Origin: Lachnospiraceae bacterium UBA5902
GTDB lineage: Bacteria; Bacillota; Clostridia; Lachnospirales; Lachnospiraceae
Length of the DNA stretch: 16,196 bases
Assembly: GCA_002431865.1 (NCBI GenBank)
Contig: DJEI01000024.1
Location: 27,034-43,229, forward strand
Direction: 5' to 3'
The position numbers and the translations under genes were made by a program. Each line of letters starts with the position of its first letter. Within the stretch, counting starts at the first letter, position 1. Below are positions 6,883 through 14,031 of the stretch, one piece after another. The notes under the pieces are model-generated. The model saw only the letters and a program-made list of their open reading frames with translations, was not told where the DNA came from and searched no databases.

Positions 6883-7380
6883 ATGAAAAAGAACTGGAAA
6901 GAAAAGGCATTTTTGTGTGCAGTGACAGCGGCATTTTTACTTGGTGGATGCGGAAGCGCAAAGAAGGACGCTGCAACTGCAGGTGATGCGACGGCAAAGA
7001 CGGAGGCATCAACAGAGAAGAATACAACGGAGCAGACAACTGAAGCTAAGACGACCGAATCCAGGAAAGACAAGGATAAGAAGGATAAGGCAACGACGGA
7101 AGCGGACAAGAAAGATACGAAGACCACAGAGTCGAATAAGAAGGATACACAGACATCTGTGACAACGCAGGCACCGGCAACGACACAGGCACCGGCAACG
7201 ACACAGGCGCCAGCGACAACGCAGGCACCGGCAACGACGCAGGCACCTGCGACAACACAGGCGCCGGAGACAACCGCAGCACCAGTAGATGAAACAGGAC
7301 CAACCATTGTTCCGAACTGTGATAAGGGCGGTTACGACTATATTTATCCAGATGGTACAATCGAATGGCATCCGGAATAA
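6883..7380 (+). CDS. Small lipoprotein with Thr/Pro-rich TTQAPA repeats
   Basis: This 165-residue protein has a lipoprotein signal (1-22) ending in the lipobox LLGGC, with Cys23 as the lipidated residue. A charged Lys/Thr/Glu-rich stretch (25-90) follows. Then come five TTQAPA units and two variant units at 94-135. A short C-terminal block (138-165) contains Cys146 and the aromatic segment GYDYIYPDGTIEW. The middle looks like an unstructured, possibly O-glycosylated stalk that lifts the C-terminal block through the wall. I do not recognise the C-terminal block. GGAGGA (6870-6875) gives a strong ribosome site, and the gene sits between the DHHW gene and rsmE with 12-base gaps. It may be a scaffold or target linked to surface acylation, but only location supports this. 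Confidence 0.85.
   Translation: MKKNWKEKAFLCAVTAAFLLGGCGSAKKDAATAGDATAKTEASTEKNTTEQTTEAKTTESRKDKDKKDKATTEADKKDTKTTESNKKDTQTSVTTQAPATTQAPATTQAPATTQAPATTQAPATTQAPETTAAPVDETGPTIVPNCDKGGYDYIYPDGTIEWHPE
7162..7287 (+). repeat. Seven tandem 18-base units encoding TTQAPA-type repeats
   Basis: Seven consecutive 18-base units begin at 7162, 7180, 7198, 7216, 7234, 7252 and 7270. The first five encode TTQAPA, the sixth TTQAPE and the seventh TTAAPV. They differ mainly at third codon positions, so selection is on the protein sequence. Units 1 and 4 are identical, so unit number may vary between strains by slippage or recombination without breaking the frame. Confidence 0.9.
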
Positions 7381-7392
7381 AGGAGAGAGACT

Positions 7393-8139
7393 ATGCCTAG
7401 ATTTTATGTAGAAGATTGCAGCGATGCACAGGAGCAGATCGCAATCACCGGTGAGGATGTCAACCACATTAAGAATGTACTGCGCTTATCGGTGGGGGAT
7501 GCGTTGACGGTCTGTGATGGAAATGGAAAGGAATATACGTGCAGCATAGCGGCAGTGGAAAAGGACGTTGTCTATGCGAAGATTGAGGATATCAACCAGA
7601 ATGCGGCGGAGCTTCCTTGCGCGATCACACTGTTTCAGGGAATGCCGAAATCCGATAAGCTGGAGTTTATCATCCAGAAAGCGGTGGAGCTTGGTGCGGC
7701 AGAGATTGTCCCGGTGATGATGAAGCGTACCGTTGTGAAGCTTGAAGATAAGAAAAAGGCGAAAAAGCTGGAACGATATCAGGCGATTTCCGAGTCTGCG
7801 GCGAAACAGTCGGGCAGAGGCGTGATTCCGAAGGTTTCCGATTTCTGCTCTTTTTCACAGGCACTGGCAAGAGCTGGTGAATTTGATGTGATGCTGCTTC
7901 CGTATGAGAGTGCGGAGGGAATCACTTACGCGAGAGAAGTGATTGCACAGGCAGCGGGACTTCCGGCAGGCTCGAAGGCAGCGATATTTATCGGACCGGA
8001 GGGCGGTTTTGCGCAGGAAGAGGTTGCGGCAGCGAAAGATAAGGGTGCGAAGGTGATTACACTTGGCAACCGGATTCTGCGCACAGAGACAGCAGGACTT
8101 ACAGTATTGTCGATTTTGATGTTCCAGATGGAACGATAA
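7393..8139 (+). CDS. rsmE: 16S rRNA (uracil-1498-N3)-methyltransferase RsmE
   Basis: RsmE uses S-adenosylmethionine to methylate N3 of U1498 in helix 44 of 16S rRNA, in the cytoplasm. The 248-residue length is normal. An N-terminal PUA-like region (1-70) is followed by the SPOUT methyltransferase domain. Its motifs are GMPKSDKLEFIIQKAVELG (83-101), ESAAKQSGR (134-142), IGPEGGF (200-206) and LGNRILRTETA (224-234), the last two forming the knotted cofactor site. AGGAGAG (7381-7387) precedes the start. In Firmicutes rsmE commonly follows prmA; here it follows a lipoprotein gene by 12 bases and precedes a secreted ChW protein by 22. That is an unusual setting for a housekeeping gene and implies co-transcription with surface genes. 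Confidence 0.95.
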   Translation: MPRFYVEDCSDAQEQIAITGEDVNHIKNVLRLSVGDALTVCDGNGKEYTCSIAAVEKDVVYAKIEDINQNAAELPCAITLFQGMPKSDKLEFIIQKAVELGAAEIVPVMMKRTVVKLEDKKKAKKLERYQAISESAAKQSGRGVIPKVSDFCSFSQALARAGEFDVMLLPYESAEGITYAREVIAQAAGLPAGSKAAIFIGPEGGFAQEEVAAAKDKGAKVITLGNRILRTETAGLTVLSILMFQMER

Positions 8140-8161
8140 AAGGATAAGGGGAGAAGAAAAT

Positions 8162-9730
8162 ATGAGTAGAAACAGTATGAATAAAAAGCTTGCAGCAATG
8201 GTATTGACTATATGTATGGTGGCAGGTATGCTGCTTGGATTTACGCCGGCAAAGGCAGCGGAACTCCCGTCGGTTTATTACAGCGGACATATGCAGACTT
8301 ACGGGAATCTGGCACAGGTGAAAGATGGAACGACGCTTGGTAATCTTGGAACTGGAAAACGGTTGGAGGCAATCAGGCTTGAGTCGGCGGTTAAGCTTAC
8401 CTACCGTGCCCACGTGCAGAGTATTGGCTGGCAGGACTGGAAAACAAACGGACATCTGGCAGGTACGGTTGGGAAAGGAAAACGGTTAGAAGCAATCTGT
8501 ATCCGATTGACGGGACAGGATGCAATGATGTATGATATTTACTATCGGAGTCATATCAGTGGCGGAGACTGGCTTGGCTGGTCGAAGAACGGTGCAATCT
8601 CCGGTACATGTGGCTATGGCGTGAAGCTGGATGGAATCCAGATCCGGCTGGTAGCCAAAGATGCGGCGGCACCGGGCAGTACTGATTTTGGAAGCATTGA
8701 GCAGGAAAAAGCGGTTTCAGTTGCTTATTCCGGACATGTACAGACCTACGGGAACCTGCCGGAGGTAACAAATGGAGCCACACTTGGTACGATCGGACAG
8801 GCGAAACGTATGGAAGCGATTTCCATTTCCCTGAAGAATACTTCTGTGGATGGTGGCGTAGCCTATCGTGTACATGGACAGACATATGGCTGGCAGGCAT
8901 TTCGTTCGGACGGACAGCTTGCGGGAACAACCGGCAAGGCAAAACGGTTAGAAGCAATCGAGATTTATCTGACCGGAAATGCGGCACGGTATTATGACAT
9001 TTATTATCGTGTGCATATCCAGACCTATGGATGGCTGGATTGGGCGAAGAACGGTGCTACGGCAGGTTCCACCGGCATGTCGAAGCGGATTGAGGCAATT
9101 CAGATCAAGCTTGTAGCAAAGGGCGGAACTGCACCCGGTGCGACGGGATATCCGGTTGTAAAGTCCGTATTTGATACGGTTGGAGCAAACCGGGTTGTCA
9201 AGGGAATTGGCAATGTTGATCTGTGGCTTGGAGATTCCAGAATGGTTGGATTTGGCCATTATATCTATGGTTACACATATGGAAATGAGTCTTTTAATTC
9301 CAATCTGATCGCGAAGGTTTCTTCCGGATATGTATGGCTGAACAGTACCGGATATCCGATGATCCGGGCGGTGTTAGACCGGAAGCCGAACGCTGTGATC
9401 GTGTCGAATTTTGGTATCAATGATATATTTAACTATGAAAATTACGTTGCATTCTTTAAACGCTTACATGCAGAGTATCCGAGAGCGACGATCTGTATCA
9501 TGTCGGTCAATCCGGTTGGCGCGAATTTCAGGTACAGCAACAACTATGGCGCAGGCGGATTTAACCAGAATATCAAAACCTTCAACAACTACATGCACAA
9601 TCATGTAGCGGATTTTGATGGATATTATATTGATACATATTATGGCTTAAACCCTGCAACGATCGCGGATGGTGTACACTATTCGCAGTCAACTTATCGG
9701 GCGATTTATCATTATGTAACGGGACAGTAG
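8162..9730 (+). CDS. Secreted protein with six ChW repeats and an SGNH esterase-type domain
   Basis: This 522-residue protein has a Sec signal with a likely cleavage site after AKA (about 32). Six ChW repeats, each with the conserved Gly-Trp or equivalent and K-R-x-E-A-I, lie near 38-74, 80-116, 126-162, 187-224, 233-270 and 280-316. They form two blocks of three joined by a linker at 165-185. ChW repeats are thought to mediate surface or substrate binding in Clostridia. The C-terminal domain (about 335-522) has SGNH signatures: Ser359 in LGDSR, Asn420-Asp421 in FGIND, and Asp503 and His506 in DGVH. A catalytic role in removing or transferring acyl esters is likely; the substrate is unknown. 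Operon company with the MBOAT and DHHW genes suggests acyl groups on a wall polymer. GGGGAG (8148-8153) sits 8 bases before ATG. Confidence 0.9.
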   Translation: MSRNSMNKKLAAMVLTICMVAGMLLGFTPAKAAELPSVYYSGHMQTYGNLAQVKDGTTLGNLGTGKRLEAIRLESAVKLTYRAHVQSIGWQDWKTNGHLAGTVGKGKRLEAICIRLTGQDAMMYDIYYRSHISGGDWLGWSKNGAISGTCGYGVKLDGIQIRLVAKDAAAPGSTDFGSIEQEKAVSVAYSGHVQTYGNLPEVTNGATLGTIGQAKRMEAISISLKNTSVDGGVAYRVHGQTYGWQAFRSDGQLAGTTGKAKRLEAIEIYLTGNAARYYDIYYRVHIQTYGWLDWAKNGATAGSTGMSKRIEAIQIKLVAKGGTAPGATGYPVVKSVFDTVGANRVVKGIGNVDLWLGDSRMVGFGHYIYGYTYGNESFNSNLIAKVSSGYVWLNSTGYPMIRAVLDRKPNAVIVSNFGINDIFNYENYVAFFKRLHAEYPRATICIMSVNPVGANFRYSNNYGAGGFNQNIKTFNNYMHNHVADFDGYYIDTYYGLNPATIADGVHYSQSTYRAIYHYVTGQ

Positions 9731-9747
9731 AGGAAAAAGAAAAAGTG

Positions 9748-10893
9748 ATGGAATGTTATTTTGATAATGCAGCAACAACGGCTGTATTCCCAGAGGTAAA
9801 GGAACTGATGATGACATTGCTGGACGTGGATTATGGAAATCCATCGTCCCAGCACAAGAAGGGATTAACGGCGAAAGATTATGAGCGCACTGCGACAGAA
9901 CAGGTCGCAAAGACACTTAAATGTATGCCAAAGGAGATCGTATTTACATCCGGCGGTACAGAGGCGAATAACCTTGCCTTAATCGGGACGGCACTGGCGC
10001 ACCGCCGCGCAGGGAAGCATATTATCACGACACCGATCGAACATGCATCTGTCCTTTCTACGGTGGAGTTTCTGCAGAAAGAAGGCTTTGGGATCAGCTT
10101 CATGGAGGTTGGTTCGGATGGAAAGGTGTATCTGGACAGCCTCTCGAAACTGCTGCGTGAGGATACGATACTCGTCAGCTGTATGTATGTAAATAATGAG
10201 ATCGGAAGCATCCAGCCGGTCGAGGGTCTTGCAAAGCTTGTGAAGGCACACAATCCGCAGACGATTGTGCATGTCGATGCGGTACAGGCATATGGTAAAT
10301 TAAAATTCACACCGAAGCAGCTTGGTGTGGATCTGCTTTCGGTGAGCGGACATAAGATACATGGTTCAAAGGGCAGCGGAGCACTCTATATCAAGGATAA
10401 GACGTTGATCCGCCCGATCATTTACGGAGGCGGACAGCAGAATTTCATGCGTTCCGGTACGGAGAATCTGCCGGGAATCGCAGGCATGGGACTTGCCGCA
10501 GAGATGATCTATACCGACCATGAGGCGAAGATGCAGCATGTACGCGAGGTGCGGGATTATCTAGTATCGGAGGTAACGAAGATCAAGGGTGTCTATGACC
10601 ATTCCGGTGAGGCACCGCATATCGCGAGTATCAGCTTTGAAGGGGTGCGCGCCGCCGTTTTGATGCGTGCGATCGGCGATAAGGGTATCTATGTATCGGC
10701 AGGTTCTGCCTGTTCTTCGAACAAACCGCAGGTCAGCCATGTTCTGACAGCAATCGGTTTGTCGCAGGAGCAGTTGGAGTCGACTCTGCGGTTCAGCTTC
10801 TGTGAGTGGAACACAAAGGAAGAAGTGGATTATTGTGTGGATGTATTAAAGGAAACCCTTCCGATGCTGCGGCGCTATACACGGAAGAAATAA
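9748..10893 (+). CDS. Cysteine desulfurase (NifS/IscS family), likely ThiI sulfur donor
   Basis: This PLP enzyme turns L-cysteine into alanine and an enzyme persulfide for tRNA thiolation or Fe-S assembly. The 381 residues carry the start motif YFDNAATT, His99 in EHAS, Asp177 and Gln180 in VDAVQ, the PLP Lys203 in SGHK, and the persulfide Cys322 in SAGSACSS. Because thiI follows directly, its role is probably to pass sulfur to ThiI, as for NifZ in Bacillus subtilis; I see no iscU-like gene. The start is uncertain by one codon. GTG at 9745 has AGAGGA (9729-9734) 10 bases upstream, and ATG at 9748 has it at 13. ATG is chosen because homologues start close to YFDNAATT. The gene follows the ChW protein by 17 bases, with no terminator between them. 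Confidence 0.94.
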   Translation: MECYFDNAATTAVFPEVKELMMTLLDVDYGNPSSQHKKGLTAKDYERTATEQVAKTLKCMPKEIVFTSGGTEANNLALIGTALAHRRAGKHIITTPIEHASVLSTVEFLQKEGFGISFMEVGSDGKVYLDSLSKLLREDTILVSCMYVNNEIGSIQPVEGLAKLVKAHNPQTIVHVDAVQAYGKLKFTPKQLGVDLLSVSGHKIHGSKGSGALYIKDKTLIRPIIYGGGQQNFMRSGTENLPGIAGMGLAAEMIYTDHEAKMQHVREVRDYLVSEVTKIKGVYDHSGEAPHIASISFEGVRAAVLMRAIGDKGIYVSAGSACSSNKPQVSHVLTAIGLSQEQLESTLRFSFCEWNTKEEVDYCVDVLKETLPMLRRYTRKK

Positions 10894-10922
10894 TTGCTAT
10901 TCCTCTTTATTTCTGTTATAGT
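10894..10922 (+). promoter_or_regulatory. Extended -10 promoter of thiI
   Basis: TTGCTA (10894-10899) and TATAGT (10917-10922) are separated by exactly 17 bases. TG-T precedes the -10, giving an extended -10 element. Transcription would begin near 10929, about 42 bases before the thiI start. It begins immediately after the desulfurase stop codon, so thiI can be made apart from the upstream operon or by readthrough, as I see no terminator. Confidence 0.6.
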
Positions 10923-10970
10923 GAAACGATGGAAATAAAACAACTATGGTAGTAGGAAATGAGGATTACG

Positions 10971-12152
10971 ATGCAGTATAAGATGTTTTTGATTAAATAT
11001 GCGGAGATCGGAACGAAAGGAAAGAATCGTTACGTCTTCGAGGAAATTATGTGCAAGCGTATGCGTGCACGCTTAAAGCCACTGGGCAAGTTTGAGGTAC
11101 GCCGGGAATACGGACGTATTTTCGTCGAGGCGTTCTCGGATTACGATTACGAGGATGTCATGAAGGTACTCACAACAATCTTCGGTATCGTCGGTGTGTG
11201 CCCGGTTAAGGTTGTGGAGGAGTTGAGCTATGAGGCAATCTCCAAGGCAGTTGTCGCACATGTGGCAGAAGAATATAACGATAAGCATTTTACATTCAAG
11301 GTAAATGCAAGAAGAAATAACAAGACATTTCCAAAGACTTCGATGGAGTTAAACTGTGATCTTGGAGCCGATCTGCTGGATGCCTATCCGGATATGACGG
11401 TCGACATTCATAAGCCGGATGTGTTCATCAATGTGGAAGTGCGGAATGTCACTTATATTTATTCCAAGATCATTCCGGGACCGGGCGGACTTCCGGTCGG
11501 CACGAATGGTAAGGGTATGACGCTTTTGTCTGGCGGTATTGACAGCCCGGTTGCGGCATATATGATCGCGAAGCGTGGTGTGGAGATTGAGGCAGTGTAT
11601 TTCCATGCGCCACCATTTACAAGTGACCAGGCACGGACAAAGGTTATCGATCTCGCAAAGATCGTGTCAAAATATTCGGGTGTGATCAAACTGCATGTGG
11701 TACCGTTTACGGATGTGCAGCTTGCCATCTATGACAACTGTCCGCATGATGAGCTGACAATCATCATGAAGCGAATTATGTACCGGATTGCACAGGAGAT
11801 TGCATTGAAAGAGGACTGCCAGTGCCTGATCACCGGTGAGAGTATCGGTCAGGTATCGAGTCAGACGACACAGAGTCTGCTCGTCATTGACCGCGCAATC
11901 GACAAGCTTCCGGTATTCCGTCCATGTATCGGTATGGATAAGCAGGAGATCATTGATATCTCAGAGAAAATCGGAACGTATGAGACATCTATTCTGCCAT
12001 ATGAAGATTGCTGTACAACCTTTGTAGCACAGCATCCGGTGACAAAGCCGAAGATGGAGCAGATCTTGGAGTCTGAGAAGGCGCTTGTCGGTAAGGTTGA
12101 GCCTCTGATTGCGAAGGCAATCGAGGATGTAGAGATCGTATATTGCCGTTAA
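10971..12152 (+). CDS. thiI: tRNA 4-thiouridine synthase ThiI (sulfurtransferase, no rhodanese domain)
   Basis: ThiI adenylates U8 of tRNA and inserts sulfur to make 4-thiouridine; in many bacteria it also serves thiazole synthesis for thiamine. The 393 residues show the N-terminal ferredoxin-like region (1-75), the THUMP domain (about 75-165) and the PP-loop ATP site LLSGGIDSP (185-193). The protein ends soon after CCTTFVAQHPVTKP, so the rhodanese domain of the Escherichia coli enzyme is absent, as is usual in Firmicutes. ATG at 10971 is chosen: GAGGA (10961-10965) is 5 bases upstream. The in-frame ATG at 10959 overlaps this region and has its own AGGA only one base away. The adjacent cysteine desulfurase is the likely sulfur donor. 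Confidence 0.96.
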   Translation: MQYKMFLIKYAEIGTKGKNRYVFEEIMCKRMRARLKPLGKFEVRREYGRIFVEAFSDYDYEDVMKVLTTIFGIVGVCPVKVVEELSYEAISKAVVAHVAEEYNDKHFTFKVNARRNNKTFPKTSMELNCDLGADLLDAYPDMTVDIHKPDVFINVEVRNVTYIYSKIIPGPGGLPVGTNGKGMTLLSGGIDSPVAAYMIAKRGVEIEAVYFHAPPFTSDQARTKVIDLAKIVSKYSGVIKLHVVPFTDVQLAIYDNCPHDELTIIMKRIMYRIAQEIALKEDCQCLITGESIGQVSSQTTQSLLVIDRAIDKLPVFRPCIGMDKQEIIDISEKIGTYETSILPYEDCCTTFVAQHPVTKPKMEQILESEKALVGKVEPLIAKAIEDVEIVYCR

Positions 12153-12190
12153 TGTAACAGGTTGGATGAATCAGGCAGGAAGTGAGAGAC

Positions 12191-13087
12191 GTGGAAAAAA
12201 GTAAAAAGGGAATTGTATGTATTGTATTATCTGCATTTTGCTTTTCGCTTATGAGCTTATTTGTCCGGTTAGCCGGAGATGTGCCGACGATGCAGAAATG
12301 CTTCTTCCGGAATCTGGTTGCGATGCTGATTGCAGTCGCTGCATTGGTAAAGGCACATCAGCCGTTTCGAATCGGAAAAGGAAATCTGAAGTATCTGTTT
12401 TGCCGTGCCATCGGTGGCACGTGCGGGTTGATCTGTAATTTTTATGCAATCGACCATATCCCAATCTCAGATGCTTCGATGTTGAATAAATTATCACCCT
12501 TTTTTGCAATCATCTGCTCCTTCTTCGTATTGAAGGAGGTTGCAAGTAAGCTGGACTGGGTGACAGTGACAGCCGCATTCGTTGGAATGCTGCTCGTTGT
12601 GAAGCCGACGATGAGTATGGAGGTTGTACCGGCGCTGATTGGTGCACTTGGCGGATTTGGTGCCGGATTTGCGTATACATTTGTCAGAAAGCTTGGACAA
12701 CGCGGGGAAAATAGTATGATTATCGTATTGTTCTTCTCCGCCTTTTCCTGTGTTGTGACATTACCATTTTTTGTATTTAATTATCAGCCGATGAGTGGAC
12801 TTCAATGGCTGTTTCTGATCTGTACGGGTATTTCGGCGGCAGGCGGGCAGATCTTCATCACGAAGGCGTATTCGTATGCACCGGCGAAGGAAATCTCGGT
12901 GTATGATTTCTCTATCGTGCTTTTTACAGCACTATGGGGATTCCTGTTTTTGGATCAGATTCCGGATTATCTGAGCGTAATCGGATATGTGGTGATTATC
13001 GGAACGTCTGTGGTGAAGTGGTATATCACGATTGAACGGCCGCACAGACAGGAAATGCACAGGGAACATGAGTTGAATGGAAAGTAA
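12191..13087 (+). CDS. EamA/DMT-family membrane transporter
   Basis: This 298-residue protein is strongly hydrophobic, with about ten membrane helices in two related halves, as in the drug/metabolite transporter superfamily. EamA signatures include the N-terminal SLMSLFVRLAG segment, RNLVAMLIA near 40, and the second-half segment AAGGQIFITKAYSYAPAKE that resembles the helix-8 motif of exporters. Members export amino acids, purines or other metabolites; the substrate cannot be told from sequence. GTG at 12191 is chosen because AGGAAG (12177-12182) lies 8 bases upstream. A GTG at 12182 touches that site. The gene begins 38 bases after thiI, with no terminator visible, and its end overlaps the next gene by 11 bases, so the two are translationally coupled. 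Confidence 0.88.
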   Translation: MEKSKKGIVCIVLSAFCFSLMSLFVRLAGDVPTMQKCFFRNLVAMLIAVAALVKAHQPFRIGKGNLKYLFCRAIGGTCGLICNFYAIDHIPISDASMLNKLSPFFAIICSFFVLKEVASKLDWVTVTAAFVGMLLVVKPTMSMEVVPALIGALGGFGAGFAYTFVRKLGQRGENSMIIVLFFSAFSCVVTLPFFVFNYQPMSGLQWLFLICTGISAAGGQIFITKAYSYAPAKEISVYDFSIVLFTALWGFLFLDQIPDYLSVIGYVVIIGTSVVKWYITIERPHRQEMHREHELNGK

Positions 13088-14018
13088 TATCAATAACAGT
13101 CAGAGGCAGAATAGCATAGAAGATACAGAGGTGTCAGTCTGTACGCTGTGCCCGCGGAATTGTAAGAAAAATCGTGCAAATGGCGAGCTGGGCGTCTGTG
13201 GCGAGACCGCTGCAATGCGGATTGGACGGGCGGCACTGCATATGTGGGAGGAACCTTGTATTTCCGGAGAGAGAGGTTCCGGTGCGGTGTTTTTTACCGG
13301 ATGCCCGCTTCATTGTGTATATTGCCAGAACTACGCAATTTCGGATGGTGGTACCGGCAGGCAGATCACAGTGGAAGAGCTTGTGCAGATATTCTATGAT
13401 CTTGAAGCACAGGGCGCAGCGAATATCAATCTGGTCACTGCCGATCATTTTATCCCGCAGGTGGCGCAGGCGATCCGGCAGGCAAAGGAGCAGGGATTTT
13501 CCCTGCCATTTATCTATAACACAAGCAGTTATGTGCGGGTGGAAGCACTGCGCATGTTAGAGGGACTGGTGGATGTCTACCTGCCGGACATGAAATATAT
13601 GGATGCAGATACAGCGGCAAAGTATTCCCATGCACCGGATTATCCGGTGGTGGCGAAGACTGCGATTGCAGAGATGCTGCGCCAGTGTGGTAAAGTCGTC
13701 TTTGATGCTGAGGATGCATATATAAGACGGGGCGTGATCGTGCGTCATATGTTACTGCCGGAGCATCTGTTAGAGGCAGAGAAGATCGTGCGTTATCTCT
13801 ATGAGACATATGGGAACCGGATCTATATCAGTATGATGAGCCAGTATACGCCGATTGGTGATATCGGGGCAAGGTTCCCGGAGCTTGCAGATAAAGTCCG
13901 CCGGAAATCGTACCGCAAGCTGCTGGATTATGCAGTGAATTTAGGTGTGGAGCAGGCGTTTTACCAGGAGGGAGAAGCGGCGAAGGAAAGCTTTATCCCG
14001 GAATTTTATAAGGAATAA
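13077..14018 (+). CDS. PflX-like radical SAM protein
   Basis: This 313-residue protein is a radical SAM enzyme related to pyruvate formate-lyase activators (PflX/COG1313-like). The radical SAM cluster motif CPLHCVYC gives C76, C80 and C83 (C-x3-C-x2-C). An N-terminal Cys set, C22-x2-C25-x3-C29-x11-C41, fits an extra metal or Fe-S site common in this subfamily. The barrel region continues through NINLVTADHF and YNTSSYV to a C-terminal MSQYTPIGD segment. No glycyl radical enzyme gene is nearby, so its target is unknown and PFL activation should not be assumed. The start is inside the transporter gene, an 11-base overlap, with AGGGA at 13061-13065. Cytoplasmic location is expected. Confidence 0.9.
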   Translation: MESNINNSQRQNSIEDTEVSVCTLCPRNCKKNRANGELGVCGETAAMRIGRAALHMWEEPCISGERGSGAVFFTGCPLHCVYCQNYAISDGGTGRQITVEELVQIFYDLEAQGAANINLVTADHFIPQVAQAIRQAKEQGFSLPFIYNTSSYVRVEALRMLEGLVDVYLPDMKYMDADTAAKYSHAPDYPVVAKTAIAEMLRQCGKVVFDAEDAYIRRGVIVRHMLLPEHLLEAEKIVRYLYETYGNRIYISMMSQYTPIGDIGARFPELADKVRRKSYRKLLDYAVNLGVEQAFYQEGEAAKESFIPEFYKE

Positions 14019-14031
14019 CAGGAGAGACAAC

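Noticed and set aside
7162..7287. Repeat array as a possible CRISPR
   Set aside because: Units are directly adjacent 18-base coding repeats without spacers and encode a regular TTQAPA protein pattern.
6867..7307. 146-codon minus-strand reading frame rich in repeated VVAGAC-type units
   Set aside because: It is the antisense reading of the TTQAPA repeats; it has no ribosome site and its stop-free length comes from the repeated, GC-rich codons.
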